From Marivita sp003149565 (GTDB lineage: Bacteria > Pseudomonadota > Alphaproteobacteria > Rhodobacterales > Rhodobacteraceae), in NCBI RefSeq assembly GCF_965216415.1, contig NZ_CBDCFU010000002.1: a DNA stretch of 64,000 nucleotides; one strand, written 5' to 3'. A program made the position numbers and the translations under genes. Below the pieces are notes generated by a model. The model saw only the letters and a program-made list of their open reading frames with translations, did not search any database and was not told the origin of the DNA. This document shows, in pieces, positions 18,881 through 28,101 of the stretch (position 1 is its first letter; every line of letters starts with the position of its first letter).

Positions 18881-19840
18881 ATGTTGAGATATATTGCCTA
18901 TCGCTGTGTCGTGGCGCTGTTTCTCGTTTGGGTGGTGGTGACTTCGGTTTTCTTGCTGTTGCACCTGATCCCGGGCGATCCGGCAGAGCTGTTGCTCAGC
19001 CAGGGTTCCATCGCCGCCGATCCTGCCGCGGTGGAGGCTTTGCGCGAACGGATGGGACTCAATGAGCCTTTGTGGCAGCAATATCTTGACCATCTGGGGG
19101 GCGTCTTGACCGGAGACCTCGGCGCGTCGTTCAGGGACGGCGCGCCGGTTATCGAGCAGATCGCCACGCGCTTGCCACGCACGCTTGAAGTGATCGTCGC
19201 AGCTGCCCTGATCGCAACGTCCATCGGTGTTCCGTTGGGAACGTATGCGGCAATCCACGCCAATAGTTTTGCGGACAACGTCATTTCGTTCTTCGCCTCC
19301 GCCGCGCTTTCGACACCTGTTTTTGTTGTCGGAACCGTTGTGATCCTAATCTTTGCTCAGCAACTCAGAATTCTCCCAGCGGGCGGCTTTGTACCATTTT
19401 CCGAAGACCCCCTCGGACACATCCAGTTGCTGCTTCTGCCTGCAGGAACTGTTGCGCTCTCGCTTTTGGCAGTGATCACCCGGATGAGCCGCGCGTCAGT
19501 GCTGGAAGTGCTGCAACGCGATTATGTGCGCACGGCGCGGGCCAAGGGGATCGTGCGCAAACGCATCCTGCGCCGTCATGTGGTTCGCAACGCTTTGATC
19601 CCGGTTCTAACCATTCTGGGACTGGAGATGGGAACGCTTATCGGCGGGACGGTTCTTGTTGAGTTCGTGTTTAATTGGCCCGGCTTGTCCGGTTATCTTG
19701 TCGCTGCCGTAGACGCGCGAGACTACCCCGAAGTTGTTGGCATCGTGATGACGATTTCGATTTTGTTCGTGTTTCTAAACCTAGTGATCGACGTGATCAA
19801 CGCCGCGCTGGATCCTCGTATCAGTCTTGTCCGTCGATGA
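18881..19840 (+). CDS. ABC transporter permease (DppB type)
   Basis: A 319-residue inner-membrane permease of the dipeptide/oligopeptide family with about six membrane segments. The first lies at residues 9-30. The GDLGASFRDGAPV loop and the EAA-like cytoplasmic loop (DYVRTARAKGIVRKRILRRHVVRNALIPV) that contacts the ATPase are typical of DppB. It ends in DPRISLVRR as usual for this subfamily. Its stop overlaps the next gene's ATG by 4 bases. With that fused permease-ATPase and the separate DppF-like ATPase it forms a complete importer for the preceding binding protein. Confidence 0.9.
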   Translation: MLRYIAYRCVVALFLVWVVVTSVFLLLHLIPGDPAELLLSQGSIAADPAAVEALRERMGLNEPLWQQYLDHLGGVLTGDLGASFRDGAPVIEQIATRLPRTLEVIVAAALIATSIGVPLGTYAAIHANSFADNVISFFASAALSTPVFVVGTVVILIFAQQLRILPAGGFVPFSEDPLGHIQLLLLPAGTVALSLLAVITRMSRASVLEVLQRDYVRTARAKGIVRKRILRRHVVRNALIPVLTILGLEMGTLIGGTVLVEFVFNWPGLSGYLVAAVDARDYPEVVGIVMTISILFVFLNLVIDVINAALDPRISLVRR

Positions 19841-21702
19841 ACAAAGCCCATAGAAAACTGATCCTGCCGGGCGTGATTGTCTTTTTTATCACTGCACTTG
19901 TGTTTCTGGCGCCAATCCTGCCGCTTGCCGATGTCCGCGAGATGAGCATTCCAAGCCGCTTTGCCGGGCCGTCTGCGAGTCATTGGTTGGGGCAGGATGA
20001 ATTCGGCCGCGACGTGTTGGCGCGGTTGATCTGGGGAGGCCGCGCATCACTTTTCATTGCGGTTGGGTCTGCGCTGGCTGCAGCCGTGATCGGAACGGCG
20101 CTGGGCCTATTGGGCGGATTCTTTCGTGGTGTGGTCGAGGTGCTGACCGTACGCGCGTCGGAGGTGATCTTATGCCTTCCACTATTGCTGCTTGCGCTGC
20201 TCGTCGTCGCGATCCTTGGGGCCGGGACGTGGCCGCTTATCATTGCGCTGACCATTCTTTACACACCGAATTACGCGCGTGTGGTTTATTCTGCGACTCT
20301 TCAGGTGCGATCTCTTGACTACGTCACAGCGCAAACAGCAATGGGTGCTCATCCGATGCAAATCCTCGCGCGGACTGTGCTGCCAAACATCATGCCGCCG
20401 CTACTCGTTCAGATGTCGCTGGTCATCGCATCTGCGTTAGTGATCGAAAGTGGTTTGAGTTTCTTGGGGCTTGGAGTTGTCCCACCAACACCGTCTTGGG
20501 GGCTGATGATCCGTGCTGCGCGTGGCGCGATGGAACAGCAGCCACTCTTGTTGATTTGGCCGTCCCTGGCATTGGCGGGTACGATCTTTACCTTCAACCT
20601 GTTGTGCGACCGACTTCAATCGGTTTTGGACCCACGCGGCATCACGGGTGGTGGCGCTTTTTGGCTTCGCAAAAATCAACGGAAGACAGTCGAAAATGAG
20701 CGCGTTGCTGAGCCATCCACTGACGCACTGTTACTTGTCGAAGACCTATCGATTGTGCTCGGCAGAGAGGGACGCGACACCGAACTGGTGCGTGGCGTAT
20801 CATTCAAAGTGATGCCAGGTGAAACGCGGGCAATCGTTGGGGAAAGTGGTTCTGGAAAGACTTTGTCTGGATTGGCACTAAACGGTTTGCTGCCGGATGT
20901 TTTGTCAATCAATGGCGGTCGGGCGCTGTTTTCTACCCGAGAGGGTGCACAAGTTGATCTGACACGTCTTGATGAAGACGCATTTCGTAGCTTGCGCGGT
21001 CGTGAAGTGTCGATGGTCTTTCAAGACGCCGCGGCAGCCCTAAACCCGGTGTTGCGCATTGGCGAACAGGTCGGGGAGGCGATCCGTGCTCATAAGGAAA
21101 TTGATGACGCGGCGTTGGATGAGCGGATCATATCCCTGTTGCGCCAAGTCGGATTGCCCGATCCAGAACGCCGCGTAAGATCTTATCCACACGAACTTTC
21201 CGGCGGTCAACGTCAGCGGGCAATGATTGCTGTTGCGGTGGCAAATGAACCGCGTCTGCTGATCGCGGATGAACCGACAACAGCCCTTGACCCGACAATT
21301 CAAGCGCAGATCTTGGACCTATTTAAGACCTTGATGGCGGACACGTCTGGCATGGGTCTGATATTTGTCACACATGATCTTGCCGTCGTGTCCGAAATCG
21401 CCGACCGCGTTACAGTAATGTATGCTGGCGAAGTCGTCGAGGAAGGTCCAGTGGCCGACGTCTTCGAACGTCCGCGGCATCCCTATACAGCGGCCTTGAT
21501 CGCCTCTGTGCCGGAAGGTGACGCGGATCGGTTGATCGCCATTCCGGGAACGGTGCCAACGCCGAAAGACTTGCCGCCGGGGTGTCGGTTTGCGCCGCGC
21601 TGTGCCCACGCAATTGATGCATGTACTACACATTCGCCCGAGGCTGAACACCCATCCTTGGATCGCCGGACCCGCTGCATTCGCTGGAAGGATGTCACAT
21701 GA
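19837..21702 (+). CDS. Fused ABC permease and ATP-binding protein (DppC-DppD fusion)
   Basis: One 621-residue chain contains both a DppC permease and a DppD ATPase. Residues 1-270 are the membrane part (first helix about 9-30; GQDEFGRDVLARLIWGGRASL; EAA-like loop around 160-190; ends VLDPRG). A linker of about 30 residues leads to the ATPase, with Walker A GESGSGKT at 335-342, signature LSGGQRQR, and Walker B LLIADEPTTALDP. The C-terminus has the oligopeptide-type CRFAPRCAHA motif. The start at 19837 overlaps the dppB stop by 4 bases; an earlier in-frame Met lies inside dppB and is rejected. Such fusions are known in this transporter family but are a minority. Confidence 0.9.
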   Translation: MNKAHRKLILPGVIVFFITALVFLAPILPLADVREMSIPSRFAGPSASHWLGQDEFGRDVLARLIWGGRASLFIAVGSALAAAVIGTALGLLGGFFRGVVEVLTVRASEVILCLPLLLLALLVVAILGAGTWPLIIALTILYTPNYARVVYSATLQVRSLDYVTAQTAMGAHPMQILARTVLPNIMPPLLVQMSLVIASALVIESGLSFLGLGVVPPTPSWGLMIRAARGAMEQQPLLLIWPSLALAGTIFTFNLLCDRLQSVLDPRGITGGGAFWLRKNQRKTVENERVAEPSTDALLLVEDLSIVLGREGRDTELVRGVSFKVMPGETRAIVGESGSGKTLSGLALNGLLPDVLSINGGRALFSTREGAQVDLTRLDEDAFRSLRGREVSMVFQDAAAALNPVLRIGEQVGEAIRAHKEIDDAALDERIISLLRQVGLPDPERRVRSYPHELSGGQRQRAMIAVAVANEPRLLIADEPTTALDPTIQAQILDLFKTLMADTSGMGLIFVTHDLAVVSEIADRVTVMYAGEVVEEGPVADVFERPRHPYTAALIASVPEGDADRLIAIPGTVPTPKDLPPGCRFAPRCAHAIDACTTHSPEAEHPSLDRRTRCIRWKDVT

Positions 21703-22694
21703 CCGATGCGCCGCTGGTGATCACCGAAAATCTGGGGCGTAATTTCCCCACGCGGCAAGGTCTCATGGGGCGGGCTCGGGATGTCTGGGCGGTGCGTGAT
21801 GTCACACTGTCTGTGTCCAAAGGGGAGACCCTAGGCGTCGTGGGTGAGTCCGGTTGTGGGAAGTCAACGCTTGGCCGGATGATGATGGGATTGGATATCC
21901 CGACCACTGGCAAAATAACATTTGACGGGCGCAATCTGGCCCACATGCCAGGTCCCGAACGTCGGCGGCTGGCCCGTCGGATGCAAATGGTTTTTCAGGA
22001 CCCGTTCGGCTCTCTTGATCCGCGCCGAAGCGTAGGAGCGCAGGTCGCTGACGGTCTGCGCATTCATGGCATTGTGCCGGACCAGAATATCAAAGAGGAA
22101 GTGCGCCGCCTGATCGAACAGGTTGGCCTGTCTGCGGACGCAGCGATGCGTCGTCCGCATGAATTTTCCGGCGGACAAAGGCAGCGCATTGCAGTGGCGC
22201 GCGCCTTAGCTACGCGGCCGGAATTCATCGTTGCTGATGAGCCAGTGTCGGCCCTCGATGTGTCGATTCAGGCGCAGGTTGTCAACCTGTTGATGGACCT
22301 TCGCGAAGAGTTGGACCTCGCGATGCTATTTATCAGTCATGACCTCCACGTGGTGCGACACCTCTGTAATCGGATCGTGGTTATGTATCTGGGCCGCATC
22401 GTAGAAGAGGGGCCGGTCGCCAAGGTTTTCGGTACTCCCGCTCATCCCTATACAAGGGCTCTGCTTGAATCGACGCCGTCACTGCACCCGCGTAATGAAG
22501 CACTCGGGGATCGGGTTCTGCCAGGTGAATTGCCCAGCCCGGTGAACCCGCCCTCGGGCTGCCCGTTCCGGACACGGTGTCCAATTGCCGAACCTGAGTG
22601 CGCTCAAGCGGTCCCGCCCTTGACGGGTCCAACCGATACTTGGCGGGCAGCGTGTATAAAGGCGGGGCCGCTCAAACATTCTTGGAACCAATAA
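21699..22694 (+). CDS. ABC transporter ATP-binding protein (DppF type)
   Basis: A 331-residue ATPase, the second nucleotide-binding subunit of the peptide importer. Walker A is GESGCGKST, signature FSGGQRQRIAVARAL, Walker B FIVADEPVSALDV, and the C-terminal oligopeptide-transporter domain has CPFRTRCPIAEPEC. It overlaps the fused permease-ATPase by 4 bases and ends the ABC operon; 99 bases follow before the next gene. It should dimerise with the ATPase half of the fusion protein. Confidence 0.9.
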   Translation: MTDAPLVITENLGRNFPTRQGLMGRARDVWAVRDVTLSVSKGETLGVVGESGCGKSTLGRMMMGLDIPTTGKITFDGRNLAHMPGPERRRLARRMQMVFQDPFGSLDPRRSVGAQVADGLRIHGIVPDQNIKEEVRRLIEQVGLSADAAMRRPHEFSGGQRQRIAVARALATRPEFIVADEPVSALDVSIQAQVVNLLMDLREELDLAMLFISHDLHVVRHLCNRIVVMYLGRIVEEGPVAKVFGTPAHPYTRALLESTPSLHPRNEALGDRVLPGELPSPVNPPSGCPFRTRCPIAEPECAQAVPPLTGPTDTWRAACIKAGPLKHSWNQ

Positions 22695-22793
22695 AAACTT
22701 CTATCGCGCAACAAGCCTTTTCAATTGGACGTAACCCCTCGAAGGGCCGTTTCATAGAGGCCAGACGAAGACCACGTTTGTAGGAGCGCGCTG

Positions 22794-23603
22794 ATGATTC
22801 CAAAGGTCCGTATGGCGGAACTGACATCCCAAGAGGCACGTGAAAACCTAACCGAAGATGCGGTGGTTTTGCTACCTATGGGATCGTTGGAGGATCAGGG
22901 AATTCATGCACCAATGGGCGACTACATGGCCGCTGATCTGGTTGCAATTGAAATCGCGAACGCCGCCCGTTTGGATGGGGTTGCGACATTTGTCGCCCCA
23001 GTGATCCCATTCGGTGGCAGGGACTTTTTTGACTCCAGTCACGGCGGAATATCGGTCAGCCATGCCACTTTGGCTGGGATTATCGATGACATGTTCTATT
23101 GCCTGAACCGGCACAACATCCGCAAAATAATGATCGTGAATGGCCATGGTGGCAATGTTCCGGTGATCACCGAGGTCGCATTGAAGTGGCGGCACAATGG
23201 GGGGTTGTTCGTGCCGTCGATGTATCTCTGGCAAGTGGCTTACGGCGAATTACCAGGGCTGATCGGGGCGGAGACGGCAAAGAAATCTTCGGGTCACGGA
23301 GGCGATCCGTTGACATCAGTGGGTCTGCATTTCTACCCTGATCTACTACGGCCTGACCTTGTGCAACCAGCACCGAAAGCTGGCAAGCTGAATGGGCTGG
23401 ATTTATCCAGCTTTTCTACCGCGCGCTATGACGGCGCGAATTTCCAGGTGCCGATCGAAGCGCTTGAAACCACTCAGACAGGCGCTTGGAATTGTGATCC
23501 GACGCTCAGCTGCGTGGAGACAGGTCAAAAGCTGGTAGCTCGGTTGGCCGAGATCGGAGCCGGTTTCGTGCGAGATCACGTGGCGCGTGGGCTGCATACC
23601 TAA
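22794..23603 (+). CDS. Creatininase-family amidohydrolase
   Basis: A 269-residue member of the creatininase family, metal-dependent hydrolases of cyclic or linear amides. The metal ligands are visible: Glu and His in LPMGSLEDQGIHAPMGDYM, the Asp of the same motif, and His in IVNGHGGN. SGHGGDPLTS near residue 165 is another conserved stretch. Members open creatinine to creatine, but others act in riboflavin/F420 (ArfB) or mycofactocin (MftE) pathways, so substrate is open. GGAG lies 7-8 bases before the ATG. It comes just upstream of TRAP transporter genes (26-base gap), so its substrate may enter through that transporter. Confidence 0.85.
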   Translation: MIPKVRMAELTSQEARENLTEDAVVLLPMGSLEDQGIHAPMGDYMAADLVAIEIANAARLDGVATFVAPVIPFGGRDFFDSSHGGISVSHATLAGIIDDMFYCLNRHNIRKIMIVNGHGGNVPVITEVALKWRHNGGLFVPSMYLWQVAYGELPGLIGAETAKKSSGHGGDPLTSVGLHFYPDLLRPDLVQPAPKAGKLNGLDLSSFSTARYDGANFQVPIEALETTQTGAWNCDPTLSCVETGQKLVARLAEIGAGFVRDHVARGLHT

Positions 23604-23629
23604 AAATTAATCAACATGGGAGTAAGACA

Positions 23630-24628
23630 ATGAAAAATATTGCAAAAATGACAATCGCGACAGCAATGGCATTGACCTTCGCCGCCGCTGCGCAGGCCGA
23701 AACGACTTGGCGTATGGCTACCAAGCAGCCAGTGGATAGCCCCGAAGGCCGGGTTTTTGAGAGATTTGCTGATCTGACCGAGCAGTACACCAATGGCGAA
23801 TTGAAGATCGACGTTTATCCGAACGAACAGTTGGGTAAAGAAGATGCAGTCCTCGAACAGCTTCAGGCGAATATTGTCCAGATTTACGCCGAAGGTTTCG
23901 GGTACATGAAAAAGTGGGAACCTGCCTTGGCATGGGTTTCCGCAGCCTTTGCCTTTGATGATTATGACCACTGGCAGCGCTTCATGACATCCGAAACGGT
24001 TGAGGGCTGGTTCGATAGCGCTGCCGATCAGTCAGGTGTGCGGCCGCTGGGCGATCCGACCCGCATCTTGCGCGGTCCATTCCGAGTTATGGTGTCCAAC
24101 AAGCCCATCGAAACCGCCGCCGATGTGCAGAACATCAAGCTACGGATGCACGAAAACAAGGTGGCTATCGAAACCTGGGATCATCTGGGTGCCGAGGTAA
24201 TCACACTGCCCTGGACCGAGGTTTATCAAGGCATTTCCAAAGGGATCGTCGAAGCCGTGAATTCGCCGATTGCACTGGTTGAATCCATGCGCTTCAACGA
24301 AGTTGCGCCTTATATAACGCGCCATGATGAATACTGGCAGTCCATCGGTTTCATGGTCAACGAACAGGCTTTGGCCGCACTGGATGACGCAACCCGCGAA
24401 GGATTGATGAAAGCCTATGACGAGGCTGGCGATCTTAGCCAAGAGATCATGTTCAGCGAAGCGGAGAAAGGCATTGAGCGGATGAAAGCCGCAGGTGCCA
24501 CTTACACGGTGCTCGACACCGCTCCAATGGTCGAAAGCATGCGCGGCTTCTACGAGCAGATGGCTGAATCCGGTGATCTGCCTGAGGGCTTTGTCGAAGC
24601 CATTGAAATGACGCGGGCCTCGAATTGA
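23630..24628 (+). CDS. TRAP transporter substrate-binding protein (DctP family)
   Basis: A 332-residue periplasmic binding protein of the tripartite ATP-independent periplasmic family. A Sec signal peptide spans about residues 1-23 (KMTIATAMALTFAAAAQA, cleavage before ETTWRMA). The DctP-fold markers are visible: the YPNEQLGKEDAVLEQLQ segment, and RGPFRVMVSNKPIETAADVQNIKLRMHE with the conserved Arg that normally binds a substrate carboxylate. So the ligand is likely an organic acid. GGGAGTAAG precedes the ATG. The stop overlaps the next gene's TTG start. Confidence 0.9.
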   Translation: MKNIAKMTIATAMALTFAAAAQAETTWRMATKQPVDSPEGRVFERFADLTEQYTNGELKIDVYPNEQLGKEDAVLEQLQANIVQIYAEGFGYMKKWEPALAWVSAAFAFDDYDHWQRFMTSETVEGWFDSAADQSGVRPLGDPTRILRGPFRVMVSNKPIETAADVQNIKLRMHENKVAIETWDHLGAEVITLPWTEVYQGISKGIVEAVNSPIALVESMRFNEVAPYITRHDEYWQSIGFMVNEQALAALDDATREGLMKAYDEAGDLSQEIMFSEAEKGIERMKAAGATYTVLDTAPMVESMRGFYEQMAESGDLPEGFVEAIEMTRASN

Positions 24629-25188
24629 TACCGCATGACTACACCCCAGAGAGCCCGTTGCAGCGGGCTCTCAATGCTGTTGATCGTTTGAATTGGTCGC
24701 TTGGTGGAGCCTTTTTGTGGCTGTCCAACACTTGCCTGCTTGTGATGCTTGCGCTGACCACTGCTACGATCCTTATGCGGCCGTTTAACGTTTCGTTTTA
24801 CTGGATGTGGCCGTGGACCATGGTCTTTTTCATCTGGTTGTCGTTTTTCGGGTTCTTCGCGCTTTATGCCCGTCTCAAGGATGTGCGGGTAGATTTCCTG
24901 GCCAACATGCTTGGCCCTAAAGGCTTTGCGCTCACCCGCGTCCTTACGGACGTGGCAACGCTTCTGGTGACGGGAGTGCTGATCTCACAAATTCCGACAG
25001 TAATCGCGACATCGCGCGGCGTCTTTGACGGAGCGATACTGCCTGCCGGATACGAAGTACCGCGCATTGCTCTGTCGATCCCACTGATGATTTCAACCGT
25101 ACTGGTGGCCTTCAGCGCCGTGCTTGATCTGGCCAAGATGGCTGCTGGCATGCCCGAAAACACCAACACATTCCACCCGGAGATTTAA
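24625..25188 (+). CDS. TRAP transporter small membrane subunit (DctQ family)
   Basis: A 187-residue membrane protein with four hydrophobic segments (about residues 28-55, 61-80, 104-125, 145-170), as in DctQ. The WMWPWTMVFFIWLSFFGFFALYAR region is the typical centre. It scaffolds the DctM subunit. No ATG exists near the beginning; the best start is the TTG at 24625, whose last two bases form part of the dctP stop (TTGA overlap). It ends 3 bases before dctM. Confidence 0.85.
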   Translation: MIPHDYTPESPLQRALNAVDRLNWSLGGAFLWLSNTCLLVMLALTTATILMRPFNVSFYWMWPWTMVFFIWLSFFGFFALYARLKDVRVDFLANMLGPKGFALTRVLTDVATLLVTGVLISQIPTVIATSRGVFDGAILPAGYEVPRIALSIPLMISTVLVAFSAVLDLAKMAAGMPENTNTFHPEI

Positions 25189-25191
25189 AGG

Positions 25192-26475
25192 ATGGCGTGG
25201 ATCCTGTTTGGGACGTTTATCGTCCTCATTCTGATGCGTGTGCCGATCTCGATCGCCATCGGCACGGCAGTCGTATTGACTTTTCTGACGTCTGATTTCT
25301 CGAGCGCATTACAGATCATACCACAGCAAATGCTGGAAGGCGTGAACAAGGCATCGCTTACAGCCGTTCCCTTTTTCATCATGGCCGGAAACCTGATGAA
25401 TGCGACGGGTGTCACCGAACGAATCTTCGCTTTTGCAAACGCACTTGTTGGGCACTTAAAGGCCGGGCTTGCCCAAGTGAACGTACTCTCGTCTATGATC
25501 TTTGCAGGCATTTCTGGTGCTGCCGTCGCCGACTGCGCGGGCCTTGGCGCAATTGAGATTAAAGCAATGCGTGAAGCCGGATATAAGCCGTCTTTTGCCG
25601 CAGCAATCACCGTGGCTTCGTCGGTCATTGGTCCCTTGATCCCACCCTCGATAGGCTTGGTCATCTATGCCTTTTTGGCCCAGCAATCTATTGAAAGGAT
25701 GTTCCTTGCAGGTTTGATCCCCGGTCTGTTGGTGGGCGCCTCATTGATGTTTTACGTCCGGATCGTTGCAGGTTTTCGTGATTTTCCAACCCAACCGCGC
25801 GCAACAGTTAAACATGTGACCCATACTGCGCGCCATGGCTTCGCTGCGTTGATGGCCCCGGCAATTATTCTTGGCTCGATTATGTTCGGCTTTGTTACCG
25901 CGACAGAGGCCGGTGTTCTTGCCTGTATCTACTGCATCATCCTAGGTGTTTGGTATAAGGAATTGACGTGGAAAGGCTTCTTCGGCGCACTCAGCGACAC
26001 CGCAATGATGACAGCTGTGATCATGATCATCATTTCGTTCTCCATTGCTATGGGCTGGCTGCTGGCAATCGACCAGACACCGCAGAAGTTGGCTAAATGG
26101 ACGTTTGCACTCACTGAAAGCCGCAATGTGTTTTTGGCATTGCTCTTGGTGTTCATAGTCCTTGTCGGCTGTGTTGTCGAAGGTGTGCCAGCAAAGCTAA
26201 TTCTGGTGCCGACGCTCTTGCCACTGATCGACGCATACGGGATCGACCGCGTGCATTTCGGGATCATCATCCAGCTTGGTCTCCTGATTGGCATCGCGAC
26301 CCCGCCAATGGGTATCGGTCTCTACATTGTGGCGGAGGTGGGCCGGGTGGCATTTGAAAAAGTAACACTTGCGGTGCTACCAATGCTCCTCCCTCTTTTC
26401 GCCGTGCTGATCCTGCTGACTTATGTTCCGGCAGTTTCCACCTTCCTCCCCGATCTCGTTCTTGGAAAGCAATAG
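25192..26475 (+). CDS. TRAP transporter large permease subunit (DctM family)
   Basis: A 427-residue polytopic permease of the DctM family with about 12 hydrophobic segments. The markers AVPFFIMAGNLMNATGVTER, GISGAAVADCAGLG and the GPLIPPSIGLVIYAF region are characteristic, as is IGIATPPMGIGLYI near the C-terminus. It drives sodium- or proton-coupled uptake of the acid bound by the DctP protein. It sits between DctQ (3-base gap) and the RraA-like gene (7-base gap), so all four genes probably share a transcript. Confidence 0.92.
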   Translation: MAWILFGTFIVLILMRVPISIAIGTAVVLTFLTSDFSSALQIIPQQMLEGVNKASLTAVPFFIMAGNLMNATGVTERIFAFANALVGHLKAGLAQVNVLSSMIFAGISGAAVADCAGLGAIEIKAMREAGYKPSFAAAITVASSVIGPLIPPSIGLVIYAFLAQQSIERMFLAGLIPGLLVGASLMFYVRIVAGFRDFPTQPRATVKHVTHTARHGFAALMAPAIILGSIMFGFVTATEAGVLACIYCIILGVWYKELTWKGFFGALSDTAMMTAVIMIIISFSIAMGWLLAIDQTPQKLAKWTFALTESRNVFLALLLVFIVLVGCVVEGVPAKLILVPTLLPLIDAYGIDRVHFGIIIQLGLLIGIATPPMGIGLYIVAEVGRVAFEKVTLAVLPMLLPLFAVLILLTYVPAVSTFLPDLVLGKQ

Positions 26476-26482
26476 GACTGTC

Positions 26483-27154
26483 ATGACTAATCTGACTTAC
26501 AAAATGAACCCGATGCCACCGAAGATCGACCAATCCAAGCTCGATCGTTTGGCCAAACTCGAAACCGCTACCATCGGGCACTTCTACCATTTTGGCTTTG
26601 CATCTCCTGCGATCCAGCCAGTGCTGCGTGGCAAAGTGGTGACGGGTACAGTCACGACCCTGGCAATTCCGGGGTTGGATTCGACCTTGCTGCACCACTG
26701 TTTGTCACAGGTTGGCCCAGGATATTTCATGGCGGTCGATCGGTTGGGCGATATGAAGTATGCTTGTTGGGGCGGCGGTGTGACCCGAATGGCTGCGATG
26801 ATCGGGTTGGAAGGCGGTTGTGTTGATGGGCCGCACACGGATACCCTCGAAATCGAAGAACAGGGTTTCGCCATGTGGTCACGTGGACCGTCCCCCGTGA
26901 CGACGCGGCTTTACAACAGCGGGGGCGGGTTCAACGTTCCCGTTTGTATTGGTGGCGCTGCGGTTTTGCCAGGCTATGCCGTGTTGGCCGATGACTCCGG
27001 TGTTCTGTTTATCGCCCCTGAAGATTTGGATGCCGTTCTCCAGGAAGGGGAAACGAAAACAGAACGGGGCCGGATTTCCGAAGCCAAAGTTACCGGAGGC
27101 GAACATCTTGGCGTGTTGTCCGGTGCTACGAAAATGGTCGAAAGCAAAGGTTAG
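26483..27154 (+). CDS. RraA-family aldolase/decarboxylase-like protein
   Basis: A 223-residue protein of the RraA/4-hydroxy-4-methyl-2-oxoglutarate aldolase family. Canonical members have GD...ACWGG, then DGxxRD where Arg binds the oxoacid and Asp the metal. Here the first part is present (LGDMKYACWGGGVTRMA), but the second reads VDGPHTDT, so the Arg is replaced by Thr while Asp remains. It may be a divergent retro-aldolase or oxaloacetate-type decarboxylase, or a non-catalytic relative. The ATG at 26483 is 7 bases after dctM. Its 3' end overlaps the 3' end of the convergent LysR gene by 4 bases. Confidence 0.75.
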   Translation: MTNLTYKMNPMPPKIDQSKLDRLAKLETATIGHFYHFGFASPAIQPVLRGKVVTGTVTTLAIPGLDSTLLHHCLSQVGPGYFMAVDRLGDMKYACWGGGVTRMAAMIGLEGGCVDGPHTDTLEIEEQGFAMWSRGPSPVTTRLYNSGGGFNVPVCIGGAAVLPGYAVLADDSGVLFIAPEDLDAVLQEGETKTERGRISEAKVTGGEHLGVLSGATKMVESKG

Positions 27155-28065
27155 GGCAGGTGGCTGAACGAACTGTAGCGGCTGTTGGTGCGGCACCAGT
27201 CCTGTGCCACGGTGCGCGACAGGTCGAGAACGTCTCGTACCTGTTTGCTGCGGGCGCGATTGGTGTAGGTACAGGCGACATTCAATGGCTCAACCGGCTC
27301 GGTTACTGGAATTTCAACCAAGTGACCCGCCGCGATTTCTCGTTCCAAAGCAGCCAGTGCAAGCGCGGATGCGCCGTAACCGGAACGCACCATCTCGCAA
27401 ATGGTCGCAAGGGAGTTTCCAAAATGCCGTGGCGCGGAGCGGCTCGACATTTCGTCAATGATTTTGGCAACTGGATTGAACAGCGGCGACGACTTTGGGT
27501 ACAGAACGAGTGGCAAGTCGCGCAAGCTATCTGGCGTCATGGGGAATGTCTGACCAACGATCAGATCAGGGCGGGCGACCCATCCAACTTGGTAGGTCAC
27601 CGCAAAATCTGTCGTCGCAACTCGATCGCCGCTGGCCGTGAACGCGATGTCCAGAGTCCCTGCGTCAACAAACTTACTCAACTGGAGGTCAGACCCAGAA
27701 TAGATGTCGAGCAGCATGTCTGGGTATTCGGTCTGTACACGTTCGCGCAGCAGCGCACCCCACGTGAACGCTGCCATCCCCACCAGACCAACCGAAATGC
27801 GCCGCTTTTTCTTGTCCTGCAGGCGAGCGGTCATCGCCTCTTGGAGGTTCAGAAAGCTCAGAGCGAATTCCGAAACCTCGACGCCCTGGTCCGTGAGCCG
27901 GAATTCCGGGGCCTCCCGATCAATCAGCGTTTTTCCAAGATGTGTTTCAAGCGCCTGAATACGCGCGGATACAGCAGGCTGGGTCAGGCCAAGCCGATCA
28001 GCTGTCTTACGGTAGTTCCCGATTTGGCTAAGCCAGTAAAAAGCTTCAAGCTGTTTGAAATTCAT
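27151..28065 (-). CDS. LysR-family transcriptional regulator
   Basis: A 304-residue LysR regulator. The N-terminal winged helix (MNFKQLEAFYWLSQIGNYRKTADRLGLTQPAVSARIQALE region) is typical, followed by a periplasmic-binding-protein-like effector domain from about residue 90. It is divergent from the 2-hydroxyacid dehydrogenase gene with only 36 bases between the two start codons, the arrangement by which LysR proteins usually control themselves and the divergent gene. It is the only dedicated regulator in the 7-29 kb catabolic region, so it may also control the TRAP and ABC operons. Confidence 0.9.
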   Translation of the reverse strand: MNFKQLEAFYWLSQIGNYRKTADRLGLTQPAVSARIQALETHLGKTLIDREAPEFRLTDQGVEVSEFALSFLNLQEAMTARLQDKKKRRISVGLVGMAAFTWGALLRERVQTEYPDMLLDIYSGSDLQLSKFVDAGTLDIAFTASGDRVATTDFAVTYQVGWVARPDLIVGQTFPMTPDSLRDLPLVLYPKSSPLFNPVAKIIDEMSSRSAPRHFGNSLATICEMVRSGYGASALALAALEREIAAGHLVEIPVTEPVEPLNVACTYTNRARSKQVRDVLDLSRTVAQDWCRTNSRYSSFSHLP

Positions 28066-28101
28066 CAGTAAACCACACTTGCCTGAAATAAAGGATCACC
28101 T

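Noticed and set aside
27160..28071. Plus-strand frame of 303 codons
   Set aside because: Exact mirror of the LysR gene, which has a clear helix-turn-helix on the minus strand.
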